Below, piece after piece: positions 44,900 to 53,360 of a DNA stretch of 64,000 bases. The first letter of the stretch is position 1; each line of letters begins with the position of its first letter. The notes under the pieces were generated by a model, which was not told the DNA's origin, did not search any database, and saw nothing but the letters and a program-made list of their open reading frames with translations. A program made the position numbers and the translations under genes. This DNA is from Acidobacteriota bacterium (GTDB taxonomy: Bacteria; Actinomycetota; Actinomycetes; Actinomycetales; Microbacteriaceae): NCBI GenBank assembly GCA_019351995.1, contig JABBOD010000001.1, positions 104,120 through 168,119 of the forward strand. Direction: 5' to 3'.

Positions 44900-45789
44900 G
44901 ACTCGACCCGATCGCCGTAGTGCCGCAAGAACAGCTCCTCGAGCGACGGCGGCGCCACCGTCATGGCCGAGACGCCCGCGGCCGTCAGAGCCGTGAGCAC
45001 GGGGCCGATGGCATCCGTGTCGACGTCGAAGGCGAGCCGGTCGGCCTCGCGATGGACGTCATGGACCCCCGGCAGCGCGGCGAGTTCCGCGGGCGTCGCG
45101 CCCGTGGCGACATGGAAGCTCGTGCGCGTCAGGTGTCGGAGTTCACTGAGCGAGCCGGATTCGACCGCCTTGCCCGCCCGCACGATGGTGACCTTCTCGC
45201 ACAGTTGCTCGACCTCGCTCAGGATGTGACTGGACAGCAGCACGGTCGCTCCCTCGCCACGCACCCGCTCCACTTCGCGACGAAACACCTCCTCCATCAC
45301 GGGATCGAGACCGCTGGTCGGCTCATCGAACAGGTACAGTTCGGCGCGGCGGGCGAATGCCGCCACCAGGGCGACCTTCTGGCGGTTGCCCTTGGAGTAC
45401 GCCCGTCCGCGCGTCGTGGGGTCGAGTTCGAAGTCGCTCAGGAGCCGCGCTCGCAGCCCGGGGTCGGCTCCGCCGCGGAGCGAGGTCAGCAGATCGATGG
45501 TCTCGCCGCCGCTGAGGTTCGGCCACAGACTGACGTCGCCGGGAACGTAGGCCAGCCGTCGGTGGATGGCGACGGCATCCCGCCACGGATCGAGGCCGAG
45601 CACCATCGCCGAGCCGCCGCTGGCTCGCAGCAGACCGAGCAGCACGCGGATCGTCGTGGATTTGCCCGAGCCGTTGGGACCGAGGAAACCGTGCACTTCT
45701 CCCGGCTCCACCGTGAGGTCGAGACCGTCAAGGGCCCGGACGCGTCCGAAGGTCTTGACGAGCCCGCGGGTGTGGATGGCGATGGTCAC
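44896..45789 (-). CDS. ABC transporter ATP-binding protein
   Basis: The 297-residue ATPase has Walker A FLGPNGSGKSTTI, a signature region YSKGNRQKVALVAAF, Walker B LYLFDEPTSGLDP and the switch His in SSHILSE. The signature is degenerate (SKGNRQK rather than LSGGQ), typical of this exporter subgroup. The C-terminal about 80 residues form the DrrA-like extension. GTG at 45789 has no ribosome site but lies 7 nt after a -10 box, so the message is probably leaderless. Confidence 0.93.
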   Translation of the reverse strand: MTIAIHTRGLVKTFGRVRALDGLDLTVEPGEVHGFLGPNGSGKSTTIRVLLGLLRASGGSAMVLGLDPWRDAVAIHRRLAYVPGDVSLWPNLSGGETIDLLTSLRGGADPGLRARLLSDFELDPTTRGRAYSKGNRQKVALVAAFARRAELYLFDEPTSGLDPVMEEVFRREVERVRGEGATVLLSSHILSEVEQLCEKVTIVRAGKAVESGSLSELRHLTRTSFHVATGATPAELAALPGVHDVHREADRLAFDVDTDAIGPVLTALTAAGVSAMTVAPPSLEELFLRHYGDRVES

Positions 45790-45796
45790 GGGGGTG

Positions 45797-45825
45797 AGGC
45801 TACGCTTTTTTCACAACTTTGTGAA
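45797..45825 (-). promoter_or_regulatory. ABC operon promoter and palindromic operator
   Basis: On the (-) strand: -35 TTCACA (45825-45820), 17-nt spacer, -10 TAGCCT (45802-45797), then 7 nt to the GTG. The perfect palindrome TTCACAA-CT-TTGTGAA (45810-45825) covers the -35 and part of the spacer, an ideal repressor site for the operon's own GbsR/MarR-type protein. Confidence 0.72.
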
Positions 45826-45841
45826 TGTTGAAGAACAACTC

Positions 45842-45861
45842 GCCGACGGCCGAAAGTCGGC
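45842..45861. promoter_or_regulatory. Inverted repeat before the MFS gene
   Basis: GCCGAC (45842-45847) and GTCGGC (45856-45861) form a small inverted repeat 18 nt before the MFS start, at the position of a -35 region. It may be an operator; evidence is limited to position and symmetry. Confidence 0.4.
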
Positions 45862-45867
45862 GGACGC

Positions 45868-45873
45868 TAGCGT
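45868..45873 (+). promoter_or_regulatory. -10 box of leaderless promoter for the MFS transporter
   Basis: TAGCGT ends 6 nt before the GTG start at 45880. No ribosome-binding site is seen. Confidence 0.5.
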
Positions 45874-45879
45874 TGAACG

Positions 45880-47085
45880 GTGAGCACCTCCGTCCGAACA
45901 CGCGCCACCGCCTGGCGAAACGCCGTGTTCGCGATCTTTGCCCTGAACGGTTTCGGCATTTCGGCCTGGGTCGCGCGCATCCCGAGCGTGCGCGACCGCC
46001 TCGAGATCACGACGGCCCAGGTGGGGATCCTCATCTTCGGGCTCGCGGCCGGCTCCCTCATCGGCCTCATCCTGGCGAGTCATGTCGTGCACTGGCTCGG
46101 CGGGCGGCAGTCCATTCGACTCGCGCTGATCGGCGCCGGGGTGGCGCTGGCGGGTATCGGCTTCGGCACCACCGTGCTCTCCAACTTCGGCGTCGTGCTC
46201 GCCGCATTGCTCCTGTACGGGTTCTGCAGCTCGATCTGCGACGTGGCCATGAACGTGGAGGGGGCAGCCGTCGAGCGCACGACGGGTCGCACGATCATGC
46301 CGCTCTTCCATGCCAGCTGGAGCCTCGGCACGGTCGCAGGTGCCGGGCTCGGCTCGCTCGCCGCATTCAGCGGGATCGACCCGGTCTGGCACCTCAGCGC
46401 CATCGGACTGCTGCTGATCGTCGTCACCCCGATCGTGGTCCGGTTCATCCCGGATGACGAGCACCTCGCGGCGGACGGCACCCCGACGGTCCCGCTCACC
46501 TTCGGTCAACGGATGTCGATCTGGATCGAGCCCCGCACACTGCTGATCGGGCTGATCGTTCTGGGGATGGCTTTCACCGAGGGGTCGGCCAACGATTGGC
46601 TGGCGCTTGCCATGGTCGACGACCGTGGCGTTGACAACGGGCAGGCGGCGCTCTTGTTCGGGGTCTTCACCGTCTCGATGACGCTCGGGCGCATCATCGG
46701 CGGGCCACTGATCGATCGCGTCGGCCGCGTGAGCGCGCTGCGGGCTTCGGGGCTGGCTGCCGCCGTCGGTCTGGCGATCGTCATCCTGGTGCCCTCGGTT
46801 CCGGTCACGGTGGTCGGCATCGTGCTCTGGGGTATCGGAGCATCGCTCGGCTTTCCGATGGGCATGTCGGCCGCGGGCGACGACCAGACCCGAGCCGCCG
46901 CTCGCGTGAGCGCGGTCGCCACCATCGGGTATCTGGCCTTCCTCGGCGGACCCCCGCTGATCGGCTTCGTGGGAGACCGGATCGGCCTGCTCAACGCCCT
47001 CTGGATCGTGATGGGGCTGATCCTGCTGGCGATCGTCGCCGCCCCCGCCGCGCGCGAGCGCAGCGGGAAGTTCTCCCGCGGCTAG
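45880..47085 (+). CDS. MFS transporter (YbjJ-like)
   Basis: A 401-residue protein with 12 predicted membrane helices; the loop between helices 2 and 3 (HVVHWLGGRQSIRL) and the equivalent in the second half (GGPLIDRVGRVSALR) are major-facilitator motif A variants. FNGFGISAWVARIP near the start resembles the YbjJ/FucP-like group. The substrate is unknown. Divergent from the ABC operon; GTG at 45880 with a TAGCGT box 6 nt upstream. Confidence 0.87.
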   Translation: MSTSVRTRATAWRNAVFAIFALNGFGISAWVARIPSVRDRLEITTAQVGILIFGLAAGSLIGLILASHVVHWLGGRQSIRLALIGAGVALAGIGFGTTVLSNFGVVLAALLLYGFCSSICDVAMNVEGAAVERTTGRTIMPLFHASWSLGTVAGAGLGSLAAFSGIDPVWHLSAIGLLLIVVTPIVVRFIPDDEHLAADGTPTVPLTFGQRMSIWIEPRTLLIGLIVLGMAFTEGSANDWLALAMVDDRGVDNGQAALLFGVFTVSMTLGRIIGGPLIDRVGRVSALRASGLAAAVGLAIVILVPSVPVTVVGIVLWGIGASLGFPMGMSAAGDDQTRAAARVSAVATIGYLAFLGGPPLIGFVGDRIGLLNALWIVMGLILLAIVAAPAARERSGKFSRG

Positions 47086-47088
47086 GCT
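47083..47088 (+). promoter_or_regulatory. -10 box of leaderless nucS promoter
   Basis: TAGGCT, overlapping the MFS stop codon, ends 6 nt before the nucS GTG at 47095, the same geometry as csrA. Confidence 0.5.
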
Positions 47089-47094
47089 CGCGAC

Positions 47095-47790
47095 GTGCGT
47101 CTCGTCGTTGCCCGGTGTTCCGTTGACTACGCCGGCCGTCTCAGTGCGCACTTGCCGCTGGCGACCCGGCTTCTGGTCGTCAAGGCAGACGGCAGCGTCC
47201 TGGTGCACTCGGATTCACTCAGCTACAAGCCCCTGAACTGGATGAGCCCGCCCGCCACCCTCGTCGCCGACGAGGTCGACGAGGAGCGCGCTGCGGCCGG
47301 GGTCACCCAGCTCTGGCGCGTCACCAATGCGAAGACGGCCGACATGCTGGTCATCTCGATCCACGAGGTTCTGCACGACTCGGCACACGATCTCGGCATC
47401 GACCCCGGGCTGCAAAAAGACGGTGTCGAGGCCGACCTCCAGCGCCTGTTGGCTGAGCAGATCGAGCTTCTCGGCGACGGATACACCCTGGTGCGCCGGG
47501 AATACATGACCGCGATCGGCCCGGTCGACATCCTGGCTCGGGATGCTGCCGGTGCCAGCGTCGCCGTCGAGATCAAGCGGCGCGGCGACATCGACGGGGT
47601 CGAGCAGTTGACCAGGTACCTCGAGCTGATGAACCGCGATCCGCTGCTCGCGCCGGTGAGCGGCGTCTTCGCGGCGCAGGAGATCAAACCGCAGGCGCGC
47701 ACGCTGGCGACGGATCGCGGCATCCGGTGTCTGCTGCTCGACTACGACGCGATGCGAGGGCTTGAAACGGGTCACTCGCGCCTGTTCTGA
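47095..47790 (+). CDS. nucS: Mismatch-specific endonuclease NucS/EndoMS
   Basis: Actinobacterial replacement for MutS/MutL: cuts both strands at base mismatches. The 231-residue product has the N-terminal dimer/DNA domain ([26 protein letters not shown]) and a RecB-like nuclease core with GPVDILARD and VAVEIKRRG (catalytic D, E, K). It ends exactly in R-L-F (229-231), the sliding-clamp binding tail known for NucS. GTG at 47095 is preceded by a -10 box 6 nt upstream. Confidence 0.96.
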   Translation: MRLVVARCSVDYAGRLSAHLPLATRLLVVKADGSVLVHSDSLSYKPLNWMSPPATLVADEVDEERAAAGVTQLWRVTNAKTADMLVISIHEVLHDSAHDLGIDPGLQKDGVEADLQRLLAEQIELLGDGYTLVRREYMTAIGPVDILARDAAGASVAVEIKRRGDIDGVEQLTRYLELMNRDPLLAPVSGVFAAQEIKPQARTLATDRGIRCLLLDYDAMRGLETGHSRLF

Positions 47791-47839
47791 ACCACGGGCG
47801 AGTCCATTCCCGGTGCGGCAGGGCACTGGCCGGCGCCCC

Positions 47840-47845
47840 TAGGCT
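47840..47845 (+). promoter_or_regulatory. -10 box of leaderless promoter for the HAD phosphatase
   Basis: TAGGCT ends 7 nt before the ATG at 47853. Confidence 0.5.
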
Positions 47846-47852
47846 GGGGACA

Positions 47853-48521
47853 ATGTCGCACCCGTACTCCGCCGTGCTGTTCGACCTCGACGGAACGATC
47901 GTCGACTCGGCACCCGGCATCACCGCAACCCTCGCGTACACCTTCGAGCGCCTCGGACTGCCGGTCCCGACGCCGGCCGCGTTGCTCGCCTGGGTGGGAC
48001 CACCGATCATGGACTCGTTCCGCGATCTGGCGGGCCTCGACCTCGCGGACGCGCACCGCGCCCTCGACATCTACCGCGAGAAGTATCTGGCCGGTGGGGC
48101 ATACGACGCGACCGTGTACCCGGGAGTCGGCGAGGCGCTGCGGGCGATCCACGCAGCCGGCATCCCGCTCTCCCTCGCGACCTCCAAACCCGAGACACCC
48201 GCACGCGCGGTACTCGAGCATTTTCACCTCATCGAGCCCTTCGACCACCTCACGGGCGCCAGCGATGACGAAGTCCGCAGCGCCAAGAAAGACGTCGTCG
48301 AAGAGGCACTGCGCCGCCTCGCCGGGAGCGGAGCCGACCTCTCGACCCCGGTCTTGGTCGGTGACCGGCACCACGATGTCGAGGGCGCAGCCTCCCATGG
48401 CGTCCCGACGATCTTCGTCACGTGGGGCTACGGCTCTCCCGGCGAAGCAGCCGGGGCCTTCGCCGTCGTCGACACCCCGGAGCAGTTGCTCGGCGTGCTC
48501 GGTCTCGTCCAGCGGCGCTAG
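47853..48521 (+). CDS. HAD-family phosphatase (phosphoglycolate phosphatase-like)
   Basis: The 222-residue hydrolase has all HAD motifs: motif I VLFDLDGTIVDS (nucleophile Asp), motif II SLATSKP, motif III Lys in SAKKD, and motif IV LVGDRHHDVEGA. The cap domain between motif I and II is the helical Gph type. The best guess is 2-phosphoglycolate or a similar small phosphate ester; specificity cannot be read from sequence. Ends with a 4-nt tail-to-tail overlap with the flavin monooxygenase gene. Confidence 0.88.
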   Translation: MSHPYSAVLFDLDGTIVDSAPGITATLAYTFERLGLPVPTPAALLAWVGPPIMDSFRDLAGLDLADAHRALDIYREKYLAGGAYDATVYPGVGEALRAIHAAGIPLSLATSKPETPARAVLEHFHLIEPFDHLTGASDDEVRSAKKDVVEEALRRLAGSGADLSTPVLVGDRHHDVEGAASHGVPTIFVTWGYGSPGEAAGAFAVVDTPEQLLGVLGLVQRR

Positions 48522-49546
48522 CGCGCGAGGCGCTCCACGGCCGCGCCGAACAACACGGGAGCCGCGTGGGCCAGTGGCACGACCACCCGCCGAGCCGGTG
48601 AGTCCGCGACCCGCACCAACGCGCCGGTGAGCTGCCGGAAGTCGCGGGTCACCTCGCGCCAGGCCGACTCGTAGGCCGCCGTGGCCCCGTGCGCAATGGC
48701 ATCGACGGCGGCGTGCGCCTGCGCCAACCCGATCCGGATGCCCTCCCCGGTGAGCGCATCCACGTACCCGGAGGCATCCCCGACCAGCAGCACGCGGCCC
48801 CGCGTGCGAGCTCGGGTGCGCTGGCGTAGCGGTCCCGCCCCGCGCAATTCGCTCATCGGTTCGGCGTCGCGCACGCGAGCGGCGAGCTCGGGAGCGGCGG
48901 CGAGCGCCTCCTCGAATCGCACGCCGCGTCGCGCCAGCAGGGCAAGCCCGACCGTGTCATCGCCATTGGGCGTGACGTAGAGCTCGCCGAGTGGCGTCCA
49001 ATGCACCTCGATCAGCTCAGACCACGGCTCGACCGAGTAGTGCCGGCGCAACCCGAAGCGGCGCCGCGCTGCCGGTGTCTGGCGGTGCAGTCCGCTGAGT
49101 CTGGCCACGTCGGAATGCAAGCCGTCGGCCGCGAGCAGCCACCGCGCGCGGATGCCGGCCGCGCTGACCCCGTCGGCATCCTGCTCGACGGCCTCGACGC
49201 GATCGGTCACGCGCGTCACACCGAGTGCCTCGGCCCGCTCGAGGAGCGCGCGGTGCAGGGTCGTGCGCCGCACCCCGAGGCCCGACTCCCGGGCGAAGCG
49301 GTGCTGTGCGCTTCGCCGTCCGTCGCGATAGTCGACACCGCGCAGGGCGAACCCGCGCGGCTGGACCCCGAGCCGGTCCAGCGCCGCCACCGCGCCGGGC
49401 ATCAGCCCCTCGCCGCACGCCTTGTCGATGACGCCCTCACGCGGTTCCACGATCGTCGCCTCGAACCCGGCCAAGCGCGCCTCAATCGCGGCGGCGAGCC
49501 CGATCGGCCCGCCTCCCACGACGAGGACGTCGGTGGCCCACGTCAC
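48518..49546 (-). CDS. FAD-dependent monooxygenase of the phenolic-lipid cassette (SrsC-like)
   Basis: A 342-residue flavoprotein with DVLVVGGGPIGLAAAIEARLAG and EPREGVIDKACGEGLMP at the N-terminus, a D-G motif (LLAADGLHSDVARLSG) and the second FAD motif GRVLLVGDASGYVDALTGEGI: the aromatic hydroxylase/geranylgeranyl-reductase-like group. GTG at 49546 overlaps the methyltransferase stop by 4 nt. In Streptomyces griseus the srs operon pairs a type III PKS, a methyltransferase and a flavoprotein hydroxylase to turn alkylresorcinols into methylated quinone lipids; I infer the same role here. Confidence 0.8.
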   Translation of the reverse strand: MTWATDVLVVGGGPIGLAAAIEARLAGFEATIVEPREGVIDKACGEGLMPGAVAALDRLGVQPRGFALRGVDYRDGRRSAQHRFARESGLGVRRTTLHRALLERAEALGVTRVTDRVEAVEQDADGVSAAGIRARWLLAADGLHSDVARLSGLHRQTPAARRRFGLRRHYSVEPWSELIEVHWTPLGELYVTPNGDDTVGLALLARRGVRFEEALAAAPELAARVRDAEPMSELRGAGPLRQRTRARTRGRVLLVGDASGYVDALTGEGIRIGLAQAHAAVDAIAHGATAAYESAWREVTRDFRQLTGALVRVADSPARRVVVPLAHAAPVLFGAAVERLAR

Positions 49547-50106
49547 GTCCGCACCCCTGTCGTGATCTCGGCGGCGCCCGACAGCGCGCGATTCTCGGCC
49601 GGGATCCGGAACCCCAGCAACAGGACCGCGTTCAGCACCGTGAAGGTCAGCGCGGTGATCCAGGCGGTATGCACGAGTGGCAGGGCGACGCCCTCGATCG
49701 CCACGATCAGATAGTTCGGATGCCGCAGCCGCTCCCAGCGATAGAGCCCGCGCCGCACCAAGGCGAGCCCCGGGACGACGATGACGCGCGTGTTCCACTG
49801 CCGACCCAGGGACCCGATGACCACGTACCTCCCCACCTGACATGCCAACGCGATGACCAGCATCGGCCAGCCGAGCCAGGGCAGAAACGGTCGCCCGAGC
49901 AGCCACACCTCGGCGAGCGCGCCCAGCAGCAGACCGATGTGGAGGGCGAACATCCAGGGCATCTGCCGGCGATTGGTCTCGATCCCGCCGCGCGCGAACG
50001 CCCAGTGCGCGTGCCGTGTCGAGAGCACGAGCTCGAAGATCCGCTCCCCGCCGGTCAGCAGCACGAGGACGGTGAACAGCATCAGGCTGAGCGTCGGCAC
50101 CGCCAT
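49543..50106 (-). CDS. ICMT-like membrane methyltransferase (SrsB/YpbQ type)
   Basis: A 187-residue membrane protein with four or five helices and the isoprenylcysteine-carboxyl-methyltransferase core: QWNTRVIVVPGLALVRRGLY and RHPNYLIVAIEGVALPLV (the R-H-P-N-Y SAM-binding motif). The start is ATG 50106, overlapping the PKS stop by 1 nt. Family members next to type III PKSs O-methylate alkylpyrones or alkylresorcinols, as known for Bacillus BpsB and Streptomyces SrsB. Confidence 0.83.
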   Translation of the reverse strand: MAVPTLSLMLFTVLVLLTGGERIFELVLSTRHAHWAFARGGIETNRRQMPWMFALHIGLLLGALAEVWLLGRPFLPWLGWPMLVIALACQVGRYVVIGSLGRQWNTRVIVVPGLALVRRGLYRWERLRHPNYLIVAIEGVALPLVHTAWITALTFTVLNAVLLLGFRIPAENRALSGAAEITTGVRT

Positions 50107-51167
50107 CAGGCGGCCCACCGCAACAGCACGTACTCGCTGGTCACCCCGGGACCGAGCGCGAACAGCAATCCGTTCGTGCCGATCGGCTGGTGCAGCATGT
50201 CGCTGAGCACGTGCAAGACGGACGACGACGAGAGGTTGCCGACGGCATCCAGTGAGCGCCAGCTGGCCGCCAACTCGGCGTTCTCGAGGTGCAGGCCGTG
50301 CTCGAAGGCCTCCAACACCTTCGGACCGCCCGGATGCGCGATCCAGGCACCCACGTCATCCGGAACCAGCTCGTGCTCGGCCAGCAGTCCCCGCACATCC
50401 GCGTCGATGTTCGCGTCGATCGTGTCGGAGACGGCGGCGGTGAGCATGATGCGGAACCCGGTGCCCCCGATATCCCAGCCGATGACGCTCTCGCTGTCCG
50501 GGTACAGGTTGGCGCGCGTCCCGAGGATCTCGGGGCCTGGCAGGCCCAGCTCTGCTGCTCGCCGCGCACCCGCCACCACGACCGCGGCGGCGCCATCGCC
50601 GAACAGCCCGCTCGCGACGAAATTGGCCGTCGAGTCGTCGTCGCGCTGCAACGTCAGGGAGCAGAGTTCCACCGAGACCAGCACGGCGATCTCGTCGGGA
50701 TGCCCGAGCAGGTAGTCGTGGATTCTCGCCAAACCGGCGGCGCCAGCCACGCACCCGAGGCCGAAGGACGGCATCCGCTTGATGTTCTGGCGCAGCCCGA
50801 GCACGGGAACCAGTCGCGCATCGATCGAGGGGGCGGCCATGCCGGTCACCGAGGTGAAGAGCAGGTAGTCGACCTGATCGGCGTCGAGCCCGCAGGTGGC
50901 GAGCGCGGCCGTCACGGCGCGAGCGGCGAGCGCCGTGCCCTCGCTGATCCACAGGTCGTTCGCCTGCTGGAAGCTGCGCAGATCGCGGTACTCCTCGAGC
51001 GGGAGCACCGTATGCCGGTGGCCGATCCCGCTCGCCTGATGAAACCGCGACATCACCGCTCGCTTGACGCGGTCATCCGTGATGATGTCTGACAGCTCGG
51101 CGGTGATCTCCGACTGCGCGTACACGTGCTCCGGCAGCGCCGGGGCGACCGCCAGGATTCGGGACAT
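50106..51167 (-). CDS. Type III polyketide synthase (alkylresorcinol/alkylpyrone type)
   Basis: A 353-residue chalcone-synthase-fold enzyme with the complete catalytic triad: C139 (PSFGLGCVAGAAG), H278 (WIAHPGGPKVLEA) and N311 (AVGNLSSSSVLHVL), and the closing GPGVTSEYVLLRW. It condenses a fatty acyl starter with malonyl-CoA. Genomic pairing with a methyltransferase and a flavin hydroxylase suggests membrane phenolic lipids. ATG at 51167 has CCGGAG 4 nt before it. It starts 18 nt after prpC, but own promoter sequences could lie in the prpC end. Confidence 0.92.
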   Translation of the reverse strand: MSRILAVAPALPEHVYAQSEITAELSDIITDDRVKRAVMSRFHQASGIGHRHTVLPLEEYRDLRSFQQANDLWISEGTALAARAVTAALATCGLDADQVDYLLFTSVTGMAAPSIDARLVPVLGLRQNIKRMPSFGLGCVAGAAGLARIHDYLLGHPDEIAVLVSVELCSLTLQRDDDSTANFVASGLFGDGAAAVVVAGARRAAELGLPGPEILGTRANLYPDSESVIGWDIGGTGFRIMLTAAVSDTIDANIDADVRGLLAEHELVPDDVGAWIAHPGGPKVLEAFEHGLHLENAELAASWRSLDAVGNLSSSSVLHVLSDMLHQPIGTNGLLFALGPGVTSEYVLLRWAA

Positions 51168-51185
51168 CTCCGGAACGTAACACGC

Positions 51186-52301
51186 TTACGGGAGGTGGCG
51201 CTCCTCGGGTCCGACGTACTCAGACAATGGTCGGATCAGCGCGTTGCTCGCCACCTGCTCCATGATGTGCGCCGTCCAGCCCGTGACGCGGCTGGCGACG
51301 AAGAGCGGGGTGAACATGACGGTGTCGAAGCCGAGGAGGTTGTATGCCGGACCGCTCGGGTAGTCGAGGTTCGGCTTGATGTTCTTGCGCTCATTCATCG
51401 CCTTTTCGAGGGTCTCGTAGAGCGCGAGCATGTCGTCCGCATTGTGCTCGTCGATGAGCCGTCTCATCGCGGCCTCCATGGTGGGGACGCGGGAATCACC
51501 GTTCTTGTACACCCGGTGTCCGAATCCCATGATCTTGCGCTTCTCGACCAGCGCTGTCTCGAGCCATGCCACCGCGTTGTCGGCCGAGCCGATCTCGTCG
51601 AAGACGTGCATCACGGCCTCGTTCGCCCCGCCGTGCAATGGACCCTTGAGGGCACCGATCGCCGCAACGACCGCCGAATGCAGATCGCTCAGCGTGCTCG
51701 TCACGACACGCGCCGTGAAGGTGGAGGCGTTGAAGGAGTGCTCCGCGTAGAGCACCATCGAGATGCGGAAGACGTCGGCGGCGATGTCGCTCGGCTCCTC
51801 GCCGAAGGTCATCCAGAGGAAGTTCCGCGAGTAGTCGAGATCGTCGCGCGGCTCGATGGGGCCCTGTCCACGGCGGCGGCGCTGGTCGTAGGCGACCATG
51901 GCGGGCACCGCGGCGAACAGCCGCACGGCCTTGGCGAGGTTGGCTTCCCGGCTGGAGTCCTCGGCCTGCGGGTCGCTGGCACCGAGCACGCTGACCGCGG
52001 TGCGGACGACATCCATCGGATGCGCCGTGGTCGGCGTGAGGTCGATGGCGGCTTTCACCTGGGGCGCGAGGGCGCGCCCGGCCCGTTCGACCCTCTCGAA
52101 ATCGGCCAACTCGGCCTCCGATGGCAGCTCGCCGTGCCACAGCAGCCAGGCCACCTGTTCGAAGGAGCACTTCTCGGCGAGTTCCTGCACCGGGTAGCCG
52201 CGATACAGCAGCGAGTTGGTCGCGGGGTTGACCTTGGAGACCGCCGTCACATCGACGACGACTCCGGCCAGGCCCTTTTTGATGTCGATGGTGTCCGTCA
52301 T
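51186..52301 (-). CDS. prpC: 2-methylcitrate synthase / citrate synthase
   Basis: Condenses propionyl-CoA with oxaloacetate. The 371-residue product has the citrate-synthase motifs LLYRGYPVQELAE, ALKGPLHGGANEAV (His), KIMGFGHRVYKNGDSR (His) and the catalytic Asp region NLDYPSGPAYNLLG. The short (type II-like) form and position after prpD-prpB point to the methylcitrate enzyme; some activity with acetyl-CoA is usual. A 147-nt gap with a strong palindrome separates it from prpB. Confidence 0.93.
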   Translation of the reverse strand: MTDTIDIKKGLAGVVVDVTAVSKVNPATNSLLYRGYPVQELAEKCSFEQVAWLLWHGELPSEAELADFERVERAGRALAPQVKAAIDLTPTTAHPMDVVRTAVSVLGASDPQAEDSSREANLAKAVRLFAAVPAMVAYDQRRRRGQGPIEPRDDLDYSRNFLWMTFGEEPSDIAADVFRISMVLYAEHSFNASTFTARVVTSTLSDLHSAVVAAIGALKGPLHGGANEAVMHVFDEIGSADNAVAWLETALVEKRKIMGFGHRVYKNGDSRVPTMEAAMRRLIDEHNADDMLALYETLEKAMNERKNIKPNLDYPSGPAYNLLGFDTVMFTPLFVASRVTGWTAHIMEQVASNALIRPLSEYVGPEERHLP

Positions 52302-52390
52302 GCGTGCACTCCCTTGTGTCGTCGGTGGTCACTGCAGTCCGCGGCCGGCAGCCCGCAGCCCGCGGCTGGCAGCTGGTAGCCCGCGTGGCC

Positions 52391-52446
52391 CACTCCGCAG
52401 AATCCGCCAGTTGGCTCACCATCCCACTGGCGGATTCTGCGGAGTG
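52391..52446. repeat. REP-like palindrome, copy 2 (prpB/prpC gap)
   Basis: Arms of 21 bp pair perfectly (52391-52411 and 52426-52446) around a 14-nt loop. The inner 15 nt of each arm (GCAGAATCCGCCAGT / ACTGGCGGATTCTGC) match the palindrome in the aceB/aceA gap at 10988-11031, with the same loop length but an unrelated loop sequence. It may attenuate prpC relative to prpD and prpB. Upstream at 52336-52383 lies a short GC-rich stretch with imperfect repeats of cagcccgcgg; I see nothing else in the gap. Confidence 0.8.
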
Positions 52447-52448
52447 AG

Positions 52449-53360
52449 CTAGCTCCCGCGGTTGTTGCTGAGGTCGAAGGTGAAGATGCCGTCGTCGAAG
52501 TTCGAGTATCCGGCGTAATCCACCAGTTCGTATAGTCGTGCGCGAGTCTGCATCTCGCCGACCGTCGACGTCAGCGAACCCTCGGCGATGATCATCTCGA
52601 GTCCGCGTTCGGCCGCGCCCATCGCCAGGCGCAGCAGTGAGACCGGGAAGATCACGATGTTGACGCCGACATCCGCGAGTTGCTGTGTGGTGAACAGCTC
52701 GCTCTTGCCGAACTCGGTCATGTTGGCGAGGATCGGCACGTCGACCGCGGCACGGATCGCCGCGAACTCCTCGAGGCTGCCCATGGCCTCCGGGAAGATC
52801 GCGTCGGCTCCGGCATCCACGAGCTTCTTGGCTCGGTCGATCGCGGCGTCCATGCCCTCAACGCCGCGGATGTCTGTGCGCGCCATGATGAGGAAGTTCG
52901 AGTCCCGGCGTCCCGAGACCGCCGCGCGAATGCGCTTCAGCGCGGTGTTCTCGTCGACGACCTCTTTGCCGTCGAGGTGGCCGCACCGCTTCGGATTGAC
53001 CTGGTCCTCGATGTGCAATCCGGCGAGCCCGGCATCCTCGATCAGCTGCACCGTTCTGGCCACATTCATCGGCTCCCCGAATCCGGTATCGGCATCGACG
53101 ATCGCCGGCAGGTCGGTGACGCGGGCGATCTGCCCGGCCCGTTGCGACACCTCCGTCAGTGTGGTGAGGCCGATGTCGGGGAGTCCGAGATCCGCCGCGA
53201 GCACGGCACCGGAGACGTAAACCCCCTCGAAGCCCTTGTCCTGGATGAGCTGAGCGCTCAGCGGATTGAAGGCCCCCGGCATCCTGAGCAGTCGCCCGCT
53301 CGCGAGCGCGGCGCGGAAGTTGGCACGCTTCTCGTGGGCCGGAATGGTGGTTTCCAACAT
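52449..53360 (-). CDS. prpB: Methylisocitrate lyase
   Basis: Splits 2-methylisocitrate to pyruvate and succinate. The 303-residue product has VDADTGFGEPMNVARTV, the catalytic motif K-R-C-G-H (QVNPKRCGHLDGK), and NMTEFGKS with the specificity region of PrpB rather than isocitrate lyase. ATG overlaps the prpD stop (TGATG), so translation is coupled. Confidence 0.96.
   Translation of the reverse strand: MLETTIPAHEKRANFRAALASGRLLRMPGAFNPLSAQLIQDKGFEGVYVSGAVLAADLGLPDIGLTTLTEVSQRAGQIARVTDLPAIVDADTGFGEPMNVARTVQLIEDAGLAGLHIEDQVNPKRCGHLDGKEVVDENTALKRIRAAVSGRRDSNFLIMARTDIRGVEGMDAAIDRAKKLVDAGADAIFPEAMGSLEEFAAIRAAVDVPILANMTEFGKSELFTTQQLADVGVNIVIFPVSLLRLAMGAAERGLEMIIAEGSLTSTVGEMQTRARLYELVDYAGYSNFDDGIFTFDLSNNRGS

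Noticed and set aside
52336..52383. Short cagcccgcgg-type repeats before the prp palindrome as a separate element
   Set aside because: Imperfect, very GC-rich and only about 48 nt long; cannot be told apart from composition.
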